A DNA stretch of 43,235 bases from Rachicladosporium sp. CCFEE 5018 (lineage: Eukaryota; Ascomycota; Dothideomycetes; Cladosporiales; Cladosporiaceae). Below are positions 1 through 9,980 of the stretch, piece after piece (position 1 is the first letter of the stretch; each line of letters begins with the position of its first letter). The stretch lies in assembly GCA_002077045.2 (NCBI GenBank), contig KZ111154.1:705525-748759 (forward strand). Reading direction: 5' to 3'. Made by a program: the position numbers and the translations under genes. A model generated the notes under the pieces. That model saw nothing but the letters and a program-made list of their open reading frames with translations, was not told where the DNA came from and ran no database searches.

Positions 1-687
1 CCGGTAGTGGAGTACAGAGTGGACTGTAGCCGCGCCGCCTGTGCATGAGCGAATCGGAGAGATTGGAAGACAAAGTAAAATTAGCTATGAAACAAGGGCC
101 CGCTCGCGTGCGAAATGGTACGCTTAGCATGATCTTGTTGCTGAAATGCTGAGATGAAGTGATGGTTTTCCGAGAGGCTTCACACTCTGCTTTCAGTATC
201 TTATGAGGAGGTAGGAACTAGGGACAGCATTGTTGGAGTCAAACAGACTGTGATCGTTGAAAGCGATGAATAGCACTCGGATCTGCAAGCGTTTCACTAC
301 CGGGGAATGTCGCCAACATCCTGGTTGATATCAGGATGCTACCAAGGCAGTTCATTTCGCAACCTCAGCTCGCACTCGCACAACATTATGATAATTGCTC
401 TCGCATCATTCACCTAGGCTTATCTCCTGTTCCTTCTGACAGCCGTGTGGATGAGCTGGTTGGCTTGCCAATGCAATGCTTAGGCGTTGACACTAGCTGG
501 AGCGTCATGAGGCCGTCGAACGGAATCCGTGTGGACAACATCTCGCGCGTATATACAGTCTACATCTAACCGCGACCAACATCCCTGGGTATCATCCAAA
601 TGCCAACAACCTGGCGCCGTGAATCCGCACCTCGCTTCAGTCACACTCAGCTCGCATCCCACACCCCAGATCTGATCTCCCAATAAT
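1..687. other. Intergenic region downstream of the kinesin gene
   Basis: No convincing gene is seen. Short open frames on both strands (for example plus 336-569) have no recognisable family and are broken differently in the two repeat copies, so they are unlikely to be coding. Most of the differences between the two repeat copies fall here, as expected for sequence under weak constraint. Confidence 0.6.
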
Positions 688-3600
688 TTACTCCCCGTCA
701 CTGCTCCCTCCACTATCCCCATACCCTCGATCAATAGCCCATATCCACTCCCCTCTCTCCCTCTCATTCCTAGCAGCAAACAACGACGCCCTATTGCCCC
801 CATATATCGCAAACACCTCAAGCCTCAGATTCGGCCGCTCCAGAAGCCTGCCCACCTCCGGCTCGCTGTCGATGCGGGAGTTGGTGAGGTTGATAGAGGG
901 CAGCTCGTCGCCGGTGGAGTTGTAGAGGTGCAGGTATGGGCGCCGGAGCTCGATGTAGTGGCGTTGCCAGCGGGTGCCTGGGGCGTTGGGCGAGAGGAGG
1001 TAGCCGGCCTTGAGAACGCTGGGAGATTTGGGCAGGGATAGAACTGTCGGCGCAAGGAGGGCTAGAGTGGAGTCATGGGCATTACCGTTGCTTTTGCCAT
1101 TACTGTTGCCATTCGGAGTGAGTGCAGGCAGCAGATCTGGTGTCGAGAGCCTAGACCGAAGGATCAGAATTTCGGAGTCGTGCCGTTTCGCTTGCCACAA
1201 GCCGAGACTTTTCTGTAGAAGCGAACGTTGCTCTTCGCTCATGTCGTCGTCGTCATCGTCGTCAACTTCTATGCGGTCTGTTGGCGAAGACAAGCCCGTA
1301 GTAGCAATCACCACCTTTGCAGCCTCAATCTTAGCCGTCCTCCGTCTCCGTCGCTTCAGCTCAATAAAGTCACGCAACAACGACACACCCCTCGGTGCTC
1401 ACACACTCAAGGTCTCTTGCCCAGAGATGTAGTCCTGCGACGTGTCCATCCTCCACAGATCCCCAGCGCGCTTCACAGTGCCTGGCTTGAGCTCCACGGA
1501 GTAGTTGCCAACGCAAGAGTGCACCACTCGTGTGTTGTGCCAGAGTTGTGCAAGTATGGAGTTCTGCCTGAACCACGTGCGCGGGCGTGTCTGGACTGCT
1601 ATGGCATAGGAGAATTTCATGGGCTGGGTTGTGCGGTCGGACGAAACCTGCCAATGCAACGTAAGCTGGACGCGGTAGTTCTCGATTGTGGGTCGGTCGA
1701 GGAGGAGAGAGCTGTGTGCACTACTGTCCCATTGGCCTGTCAGCTTGACAGTCGTCGTGCCATCGTCGGCAGTCCGTATGATCGGCGGTGAAATCAAAGT
1801 TAGCGGGAGGTCTGTCATCCCGCTGGCGGCGTCTGACACTTTGCCAGCATGGTCCAGAAGATGCACACTCCCAATCCGGAAGCCTGACACCTCTCGCCAT
1901 GGCAGCGTATCACCAGAGTTATGCGTAAGATGCAGCGTTACTCTGCGCTGCAACCCTTGATGCAACTGGTACGCGCCGTTGTCCAGAGTGTTCTGCGAGA
2001 CCACCTCCACTGGCAAATACGTGCCATCTTCGCCGATCTCCAGCACTTGGATCCTGGCGAAAACGTCATGTTTTTCAGTAGATAGATACTCACTCTCCGG
2101 GATGCGCCCCGAGACCGACCTCTTCACGACCGGCCTCTTAGTCGATGCATCACGCATATCGTCCCAACTAAGGAGCTTATCGAGATGCATCGACGTGACC
2201 TTGGCGAAGATGCTAACCCGCAGACTCGACTCGCGGGGTGCCGAGAGTGGCAGACTCATGGAGTGCACGCTCTCGAAACGTACAGCGCCTTCGCCGAAGT
2301 CGCTAATACAAGATGTCGTAGTCGCACCGCCTTCCTCTGATACACCGGGGATGAACAGCTGCGCATGTACGCTCGTGCCTTCGCGCTCTGGGAAACCGAC
2401 AAGCTCGTGCATCACGACGTTGAACTTCAGCGTCGAGCTCGGCGCTTCAGCAGACGAAGGCTCGACACTGAGGTGCACGATGCCTACGACTGAGCATGTG
2501 TATGTGGAATAGACGTCGAGTGTGAAGTCTTGCACACGGCACTCGAAGACTGCAGCAAGCGGAACGTCTGCATCGCCTACGCGCGTATACTCTGGCATGC
2601 AGTCTTCCTCGAAGGGGTTGCCAAGTCGGAAGTGCTTCATGTACTCGGGTCGATCGAGATACTGACCCAGCTGTCGCATGATGCGGAGGCGGGTATGGAG
2701 CTTCTCGATCGACCACAAGTGCACCACGCTTTTGGTGAAGTCGACTATGCGCACTCCAAGACAAGGCTTACGTGCGTCCTCCAGGTCCGAGTCGTTGGTC
2801 TCTTCCGCCGAAATGCCATTGAGCACCAAGTCATACGAGGAGCCGAATGTATGTCCGAGATCGACAATAACGAATTGGAAGACGACATGGCAGCCCATCT
2901 GCTGACTCAAGATCTGAGCTTCCTTCAGTGCACTGGCGTTCAACAAGATCGATGCTGCCATAGCGATGTAGCGATGCTGACGCCAGTGCTGCAGTACATG
3001 CTTTGCGAGGTATATGTCACGTTCGGTCAGGGCAGGCGTACTATTGCTATTCTTCAGTAGTTTGCGAGGTGCCTTCAGCTCGGCAACCTGCTTGGCGAAT
3101 TCTGCCTTTTGCTTAGCAAGCTGGTCGTGCATGTGCTCTTTTGTCAGTCGCAGATCATCTTCCATCTTCGCTTTCTCGGCCTTGATCTCTTCCACCGCCA
3201 CGCTGCTCTGCTCGGCGTCCTGAAGCTTCTGCTGATAGTCTATCTTCTGCTGATCGAGTTGGCTTTGCAGCTCCTGTCGCACGTGCTTGAGTCTGTCGTC
3301 CTCACCACCCATCATCGGAGTGGTGGGTACAGTAAGTGCCGTGTCCAGACTGAAGTTGTCGAGCGTGCCATTACTGAGGTATTTCTCGCGTACCGCTACC
3401 GAACGAGACGTGGTCGAGTCTGAGTCTTCTTCTCCACCGCCGTTCGTGTCGAAGAGCTTGCCTTCCGGTCGGTCTTTTCGAACGGCGCGCACGCGCTGCA
3501 AGTCCTCAAACAACACGTCGAGCTGATCGTCGGTGAGAGACGAGATCTTTTGGTCCGATCCAAGGATTGCAGAGGCGGCCTCCCGCCGAGCAAAGTTCCA

Positions 3601-5607
3601 GTCCAGATCTTTCGCTGAGTTGCGCCATGGCGCAGGTGACTCCGTACCAGGGCTTCCAACGTCCTCGACATCCGACATTGCTCGACTGACTACACTCGAG
3701 CTCCGTTCATGGCCCGGCCTAGACTGCGTTCTTGAAGGCGTAGCATCGAGCTGATCAGCCGTGACAGCATACTTGAGCAAACTCCCCTGCTCCGCACGTT
3801 GCTCGCGAGCTTCTTGCGGATGGTTGAAGCGGAAGATGTGGAAGTCGCCAATGATGACTCGATAGCCTGATCGTAGTCGTTCGGGCGCTTCGATGCGCCT
3901 ACCATTCACCATGACTGCTGCACCGTCTTTTGGTACCACTGTCACAACGCCATCGACATTCTCAAAGGTGCAGTGGTCGTGTAAGATCTTACTGCCGTTG
4001 AGTCTAATGTCGACGGAGCTTGACGCCTCGCCGCTCGGCTCACCGGTGACAGCATTGGTCTCGACATTGCCAACCGTGGTTGTGCCAGGCTTGAGGTTGT
4101 AGACCAGGCACTCAGCTAAGAGAGGATCATCGCTTAGGTTCACCAGATGCGGCATCTTCTTGGGCGTGCTGAGTCCAATGAAACCCTTTTCAATGCTGAT
4201 ACCAAGCTCTTCGAGCGCAGCTTCACGCTCCTTATGGATGTGCTCGGTCATGCTGAGCTTCTCCTCCCAAGTCTGATTGAGATCCTTGTACAGCTTCTCC
4301 GACTGCGACAGCTGATCGGCAATTTCGGCTTTTGACACTCGCTTCACGACACCGTCAGCTCCAGTAATCGATACCATTTGCATCTCGAGAGGCGTGTCGC
4401 TGCTGTACTGTTCCTCTGCAGCTCCATCACCAGTACTGAGCTTCGATCGAAGGTGCGCAAGTTCCTCCTTCAGCTCTCTAATCATGCGCGCATTTGGATC
4501 TTCGTTCACGACAGCATGATTCTTGATGCGTTTGGCGCTGTCCGCGTATCGTAAAGTCGATAGTGTCTCCTCGAAGTTGATGTCTGCGGGCGAGATTGCT
4601 GCGATCATGGCTGTCAGACTGTTGCCTCCTAGGCTGTCCTTCAGCAGCCAGGTAAGTACGGAGTCGCGGTACGGCACTTGCATGCCCTTCGTCTTGGTCT
4701 TCGCAGAGCTCATGTCCGCAAGTGCAGCAATGACTCGACCTAGCGTCGACAATGATCGATTGATTTCTGCACCCTCCTTTAGTCTTGCGCCAGTCGCACC
4801 TGTACTTGTAGCACGTTCAGACCCAGCCAAATCCACAAGACTGATCTTAGCTACCTTCTCGGTGTCCATGTTCGTCTCAGCGTCGTGACGCTTTTGTGTC
4901 AAAGTCAAGGTGAACACGGCGTGTGATCGTGAAGATGTCTCATTCATATTTGTCGCTGCGACAGTCCGGGCTTTATTCCCCTCGTCCATGAGATTCTCGA
5001 TCTCGACGAAGCTGCGTACCACCAATTTTGCGAGATCCTCCACGTAAGGTCCAGTAGCAGGATGCTCTCTGACCTTGAGATTGCCCTTCGTGCTTGGGTT
5101 AAGCAAGTCGCGAACCCGTTCATTGTAGATCTCGAGATAAGACACTTCGACAGTGACAGCATTATTCTTATCCTCATGTACGGCATCGATGCGCTCGAAC
5201 ATATCCCGACAGATGCGTGGAATGACACCCTCCTCGGCGCCATATCCCATCATGCTGTAACTTTTGCCTGACCCCGTCTGGCCATAGGCGAAGATACAAT
5301 TGTTGTAGCCTTGGAAGGCATTGTCCAGCAATGGCTTCCCAAGATCCGTGAATAAGTCCTCCTGATCCGCGAAGTGAGGGTCCTTGCGATTGAACGACCA
5401 GTAGCTTTTGTCGAATGCGAATGTCTTATTCCCTTCAAGAGCAGCTTTGAGGTTCCTAGTCTTGCCCTCGGCAGGCGGTGGAGACAGAATTGTCTGCTCG
5501 CCATCCATAGACACTACACATTTCGCATTGCGGCCATGCTCGCGTGAATTGAACGGCCGCACGCGGACGACCACCTTGATGTTCCCTCCTCCGCTGGCAG
5601 CCGCCAT
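688..5607 (-). CDS. Kinesin-3 (UNC-104/KIF1 type) motor, reading frame cut by an in-frame TGA
   Basis: This is a plus-end-directed microtubule motor that carries vesicles and endosomes in fungal hyphae. From 5607 (MAAASGGGNIKVVVRVRPF) the frame gives 1402 residues. The motor spans about 9-365, with P-loop GQTGSGKS at 109-116, switch I NETSSRSHA at 222-230 and switch II DLAGSE at 259-264. An FHA domain lies near 505-600, a coiled coil near 780-860, and the KIF1-type stalk follows. A TGA at 1401-1399 then stops it. The same frame continues without further stops to 688 and reads A-P-R-G-V-S-L-L-R-D, a Ser/Asp-rich linker, then a PH domain (GYLLSPNAPGTRWQRHYIEL; ending ERGEWIWAI). Read through, the protein would be about 1639 residues, the usual size of fungal UncA/Kin3. 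No intron is needed in the first 1402 codons. An intron over the stop is possible but its best sites are weak. The gene is divergent from trm5. Confidence 0.9.
1243..1263 (-). repeat. Asp-codon trinucleotide run in the kinesin linker
   Basis: Seven consecutive GAC/GAT codons on the minus strand encode a run of Asp in the acidic linker between the A-P-R-G segment and the PH domain. The matching run in the other copy is at 37438-37458 and has the same length. Confidence 0.8.
1399..1401 (-). other. In-frame TGA between kinesin stalk and PH domain
   Basis: The codons around it read G-Q-E-T-L-S-V-stop-A-P-R-G-V-S-L-L. Metazoan KIF1A/KIF1B have G-W-R-P-R-G-D-S-L at this place, so the TGA sits where a conserved Trp (TGG) is expected, one base away. 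The following base is G (TGA GCA), which is not the TGA CTA context known to be leaky in fungi. The same TGA is present at 37594-37596 in the second copy. Confidence 0.85.
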
Positions 5608-6039
5608 TTTGTGCTGATATCACCGCTGTGGCATGAACGTAGTAGTTGTGTTGTTGACTTCGCTTTCTCACGATCCGGTATTCACTCTGGGCTCATAGAC
5701 GTCAAGTCGGGAAAGCTTGCTATGCGTCGGCCAAGGAGATTCAGTGTTGATACCCAGTTTAGCCTCAGTAATTAGCTCACGCGGAGGGCTTACGATCCGA
5801 GGCGCCTCGTCCGATCAACCCTGTCTCCACGTGTCAGCCATGCTGCAGTAGAACGCCATGCATGGGGTGAATCTTCAAGTCAGATATATCGCGATGTACA
5901 TGCATTGTTCCAGTACTTGAAATCCCGAATTTCGGCATCTGATGGCGTTGGGGAGTTTGGCTGATCGTGGATCTGTGCACTGCTCGGGTTTCTAGGCTTC
6001 AGCTCACTGATCGCGAGACTACCGGCACAGTTATTTCCC
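5608..6039. promoter_or_regulatory. Divergent promoter region, kinesin and trm5
   Basis: The 432 bases between the kinesin start (minus, 5607) and the trm5 start (plus, 6040) must hold both upstream regions. I see no TATA box or clear binding site at a convincing position. The role is inferred only from the head-to-head layout, and the same interval is repeated at 41803-42234. Confidence 0.5.
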
Positions 6040-7455
6040 ATGGCCGACGAAATGTTTCGCGCTCCTGTCAATCGCTCAATGCGAACACTGGATCGCAACT
6101 CATTCCGGAAGGTAATTCCACTCCATGCTGCTCGCGTGCCCGAAAACAAGAACATCTCCAAAGTGCGATCAGAACTCGAGCGAAGCAAAGACGCACTGCA
6201 CCAGGATCGCCTTGGCTCGGTCTTCCCCGACCCAGACCGGGACCGAGCGAAGTCAGGGACGAAATGCGTGCTCTTGCGGCCAGGTCGACGGAAAGAAGCT
6301 ACAGAAACGGGTGACAACCCTCATGATGGTGCAGAAGTCACCTCCCCACCACTGTACTCCTCCGTTCTGGACGCATTGCTCGAACAGAACATCATCGATC
6401 TCGTCCCTTATTCCCTCTATCTAGACTACAGCTATTGGACCTACCACGACATCATCTCTGCCATCCTCCCGGAAGACGAGCTTGGCGAAGTCCCTTCAGG
6501 CTTCTCCCAAGTCGGCCATGTAGCCCATCTAAATTTGCGAGACGAGTACCTCAAGTATAAGCATCTCGTTGGCGAGGTGCTCATTGACAAGAATCCCGGT
6601 GTTCGTACTGTAATCAACAAGATTGACGATGTGGGCGAGGAGAACGCTTTCCGGACGTTTCGGTATGAAGTGCTCGCTGGCCCCGATGACCTCAACGTCG
6701 AGATCTCCGAGGAGGGGTGCACATTCAAATTTGACTACAGCAAGGTATACTGGAACAGTAGGCTGAACACTGAGCATCGCCGCCTGGTCTCGACGTTCAA
6801 GGAAGGCGAGGCTATCTGCGATGTGATGGCTGGGATTGGACCATTTGCCATCCCAGCCGGGAGGAAGAATATTTTCGTCTGGGCCAATGATCTGAACCCG
6901 GATAGCTATACCAGCCTGCAAGACGCCATCAAGCGCAACAAAGTCACCTCCTACGTGCAGCCCTTCAACGAAGACGGCCGAAGCTTCATCCAGGACTCAG
7001 CCGCCAGCCTCCTCACGACAACCCAAACCGTGGACATCCTTTCCAAGCCTTCCCGAAAAGACCTCAGAACCAAACCCACAGTCCTTAAAACCCTCACCCA
7101 ACCCCATCTCTTCAGCCACTACGTCATGAACCTGCCCGCCTCAGCCCTAACCTTCCTCCCCTCCTTCATCGGCCTCTACCCACCTTCCCTCCGCGCTCAG
7201 CTCCCAGCAGACGTGAAGATGCCGATCATACACGTCTACTGCTTTAGCACGAAATCGGACGATAACGTCGAGGAAGGGCGTAAGATCTGCGCTGAGATCA
7301 GCGAGTATCTGGGATTTGAGATGAAGCCTGGCAAATTTGACGAGGGAGGCGTGGAAGTATTTGACGTGAGAGACGTGGCGCCGAAGAAGAGGATGTTTTG
7401 TGCGAGTTTTAGGTTGCCGGAGGAGGTTGCGTTCCGAGACGTGGGCAGACCTTGA
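6040..7455 (+). CDS. TRM5: tRNA (guanine-37-N1)-methyltransferase Trm5
   Basis: Trm5 transfers a methyl group from S-adenosylmethionine to N1 of G37, next to the anticodon. This prevents +1 frameshifting; in fungi it acts in cytosol or nucleus and in mitochondria. The 471 residues start MADEMFRAPVNRSMRTLDR, close to the usual fungal N-terminus; a start four codons on (MFRAPV) is also possible. Family marks seen: YWNSRLNTEHRRLV before the Rossmann fold, SAM motif DVMAGIGPFAIPA, acidic loop WANDLNPDSY, and the NLP catalytic motif in HYVMNLPASALTFL. The C-terminus (KKRMFCASFRLPEEV) is typical. One exon, length normal (yeast 499). It runs away from the kinesin gene and converges on noc4. Confidence 0.95.
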   Translation: MADEMFRAPVNRSMRTLDRNSFRKVIPLHAARVPENKNISKVRSELERSKDALHQDRLGSVFPDPDRDRAKSGTKCVLLRPGRRKEATETGDNPHDGAEVTSPPLYSSVLDALLEQNIIDLVPYSLYLDYSYWTYHDIISAILPEDELGEVPSGFSQVGHVAHLNLRDEYLKYKHLVGEVLIDKNPGVRTVINKIDDVGEENAFRTFRYEVLAGPDDLNVEISEEGCTFKFDYSKVYWNSRLNTEHRRLVSTFKEGEAICDVMAGIGPFAIPAGRKNIFVWANDLNPDSYTSLQDAIKRNKVTSYVQPFNEDGRSFIQDSAASLLTTTQTVDILSKPSRKDLRTKPTVLKTLTQPHLFSHYVMNLPASALTFLPSFIGLYPPSLRAQLPADVKMPIIHVYCFSTKSDDNVEEGRKICAEISEYLGFEMKPGKFDEGGVEVFDVRDVAPKKRMFCASFRLPEEVAFRDVGRP

Positions 7456-7878
7456 GCAAAGAGTTTGGAAGCTCACAAGTGCTCGCATGAGCGAGGAGTG
7501 CTGGATGCAGATAGATCCTGTGCAGGAGTCGCGTGGACACAATCTGCAAGGATATGTGAGCGACCACTCACGGCTCGCATCCTGATATTGGCGACTTCGG
7601 CTGGCCACTGTGAGACGCTGTCGTGCAAGCCTACGCGGTAGCTCAGAATGGCCTGGCCCCGAGCCAGGATAGACGTTGATCGCCATTAGCTCGCCTCAAG
7701 CGAGGACAGTGCGCTCATGGTACCATTGGCTACGACGGGAAGTGAGAGCTACCCCAGACAAAGTATCTCGACACTCGCGCGCTGTAGCGATCACCAGAAA
7801 TGTACGATAAGGCTGCGAAGGGTAGTACATAGATTGGCTATGCAGTGTCATTCAGACTTGTGTAGACTAGCCTATACG
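7456..7878. other. Intergenic region between convergent trm5 and noc4
   Basis: This is 423 bases between two stop codons that face each other. It must hold both 3' untranslated regions. No recognisable gene or repeat is seen. Confidence 0.6.
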
Positions 7879-9549
7879 TCACGCAACCATGTCAATCGCC
7901 TTTCCCAACAATCCTCCCAGATCATTCATTCCACCCTCATCGTTCGTCACTATCCTCTTCGGGATCTCGAACTCCACAACAGGCGTCTTCTTCAAACCCT
8001 TGCCGAGATCGCCTTCAACCAGACTCACGTACGTGTAGTCAAGAAAGTCCTCCAACCCATACTCCCGCTTTGTGAACTGCTCGCCCAGAATCTTCGCCAG
8101 CGTGGCGACGTTAGGGTGATAGTGCGTGGTAAGTGTTTGAATCTCCCAAAGCGAGCTGTCGATTGCATGCGTAGCCATGGGGTCGAGCTCGGTAGCGTTG
8201 AAGGGGTCGGACATACCCTCCGTCGCGTAGGAGGGATTGGAAGAGTACATTAGATGGGAGGGATGCGGGGTCCGGTGGAGCATGAAGGTACAGCTTGGGT
8301 GTTGGCGGAGTATGTTGTACGTCCAGGGGACGATCCAGACTATCGCACCTGGTGGCGCTTGGAGTGAGAGGCGCGCGAGGCGTTTGATGAAGGAGGCTAT
8401 GAGTGCTGCGGGAAGATGAGAGGAGGCTAGGAAGGTGTCCAGGAGGCGGAAGAAGCGGCTGCGGTGTTTGCTGTGCAGCACATCTTCGTCTAGAAGCGAG
8501 TAAAGCTTGGTGTAGAAGTCGGGGTAGTCGATATTGTTCTTTGTTATTAGGTGGAAGATCCCTTGCAGCGAGAGGAGGGCGTTGCTGCCACCGGAGTTGA
8601 AGGAATCAGTTAGGAAGTCTGTGAGTAAATTGGTGGAGAACCAGGGGAGGATCTGTCGAGTGGTGACTTGAAGGATCTTTTTGCGGTGGTCGGCAGTGAT
8701 TGGTGAGCGGAAGAGACCGAGCCATGCTTCTTGCGCGGCTCGTCGATGGGCGGAGAGCGATTTGAGAGCGTGGGAGTCAGACTCTGGTTCGTTTCCGTAC
8801 CAGTCTTCTAGCTGGTATTCAGAGTCTGGCACTCCTTCTATGCGCGAAAGTAGATCCAGTGCGTTGAAGTAGCTTGAGCTATCCAGGCCATCGGCGTCTG
8901 AGAGCACGTGCTTGATCGCAAGGAACATGTAGTACCGCACATCGTCATGCTCCTCCACGTACTTCTCCACGAACTCCTCCCTCGCACCCGCAACATCGCT
9001 CTGCAGAATCAATGCTCTGATGAGCGTCGGAAATGCGCCGTGTGCCACTCGCCACGCTTGGTCTGCTCTCTGCGCCTCCTGCGATGCCTCTTCCTTGACC
9101 AGGCGCATGATGAGAGTGAGCGCAGTGCTCTGCCGTCCCTCATCCACACCGTCGAGCCATGCTGTCATGCTCCGCAAATACGTCTGATAGCGCTTTTTCA
9201 GCGCTTGCAAGACCTGCACTTCCTCCGCTCCATCACTCTTGTTTCGCACCAGGTTCTGATTCGCGATCAGTCGACAGCACGCTCGACATAACGAGACTGC
9301 CGCCAAAGTCGCAGCCTCAGGGTCTTCATCAACTTTGGCGACATAGCCTTGTAACTTATCGAGGTTCTTGTATTGATCCGGCGAGTCTCTCACGGTGTGC
9401 TCAAGATCCACGATCTTACTAGCAACATCCTCAGACTTCGCTAGCTTCGGGGCTTTGCGTGGCTTCACACCATTTGCAAGCTTGGGCGAACCGTCCAGTC
9501 GCTTGCGGACACGGGAAGAAGCCGGCGTCGCAGACGATGAAGTCGCATG
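7879..9549 (-). CDS. NOC4: Nucleolar complex protein 4 (Noc4), 5' exon unresolved
   Basis: Noc4 works with Nop14 in maturation and export of the 40S ribosomal subunit in the nucleolus. The protein is alpha-helical. The CBF/Mak21 homology region lies in the C-terminal half, with SRFFRLLDTFLASSHLPAA, an S-F-I-K-R-L-A-R-L-S-L stretch and GAIVWIVPWTYNILRQHP. The end FLDYTYVSLVEGDL followed by E-F-E-I-P-K-R is characteristic. The frame is open from 9549, after a TGA at 9550-9552, but the first internal Met is about 100 codons after the GTG at 9468. So the start codon must lie in a short upstream exon that I cannot place; a possible acceptor is the CGCAAG near 9500. Yeast and human Noc4 have about 552 and 516 residues, so little is missing. 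Confidence 0.88.
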   Translation of the reverse strand, partial: HATSSSATPASSRVRKRLDGSPKLANGVKPRKAPKLAKSEDVASKIVDLEHTVRDSPDQYKNLDKLQGYVAKVDEDPEAATLAAVSLCRACCRLIANQNLVRNKSDGAEEVQVLQALKKRYQTYLRSMTAWLDGVDEGRQSTALTLIMRLVKEEASQEAQRADQAWRVAHGAFPTLIRALILQSDVAGAREEFVEKYVEEHDDVRYYMFLAIKHVLSDADGLDSSSYFNALDLLSRIEGVPDSEYQLEDWYGNEPESDSHALKSLSAHRRAAQEAWLGLFRSPITADHRKKILQVTTRQILPWFSTNLLTDFLTDSFNSGGSNALLSLQGIFHLITKNNIDYPDFYTKLYSLLDEDVLHSKHRSRFFRLLDTFLASSHLPAALIASFIKRLARLSLQAPPGAIVWIVPWTYNILRQHPSCTFMLHRTPHPSHLMYSSNPSYATEGMSDPFNATELDPMATHAIDSSLWEIQTLTTHYHPNVATLAKILGEQFTKREYGLEDFLDYTYVSLVEGDLGKGLKKTPVVEFEIPKRIVTNDEGGMNDLGGLLGKAIDMVA

Positions 9550-9980
9550 TCATACTGAGGCCGAAAGAGAATGGAGGCGAGACCTTGGTACCTGCTAGTG
9601 ACGAGGACGTAGTATGTGAGGCTTGCGCTAATCCGGGGAGGAGGAAGGCATCGGTAGTGGACTTTTTCAGGCCAAGACAGAGATCTGGCGATCGATCTGC
9701 CGGACGAGATGCAACTCCTCGGTAAACATACCTGAGTGTGTTGCAGTTTACGGGGATCTCAATTGAAGACTTGCCACACTTGTCAGCGCGCTCCACCAAA
9801 AGGTAGAAAGGTCTTGCCTGGGTCGCTCTTGCCTTCTGCAGTACTTGCACAAGCGGATGGCGGACGATTCGGGAAACGTCCTTCACAAGCCGCTACTTGA
9901 CCTTGCGACAATACAAAACTACGGAGGAGCTGTACTCAAGGCACTACAAACGACCGCTTCATATCTTCCAGGTCCGCAGC
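9550..9980. other. Intergenic region with divergent 5' ends
   Basis: It lies between the first visible exon of noc4 (minus) and the ATG of the coiled-coil gene (plus). It should contain both promoters and the missing first noc4 exon. Frames on both strands are open for 80-150 codons but resemble nothing known to me. Confidence 0.5.

Larger units (their letters stand above)
1..7040. repeat. Long direct repeat, left copy
   Basis: This stretch recurs in the same orientation at 36195-43235. Line-by-line comparison gives an offset of 36194 up to about position 520 and 36195 after it, so the right copy has one extra base. I count about 12 differences, all in the first 1022 bases (238, 247, 272, 378, 418, 449, 494, a cluster at 517-522, 657 and 1022). 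From 1023 to 7040 every reading frame I compared gives the same protein. It carries a complete kinesin gene and most of trm5. The true repeat may continue beyond both window edges. Confidence 0.97.

Noticed and set aside
1346..1402. A 57-nt or 63-nt intron (GTGAGC donor) removing the kinesin TGA
   Set aside because: Frame would be kept, but the acceptors are poor (CGGAG) and the intron would delete the conserved A-P-R-G segment. Kept only as the main alternative to test.
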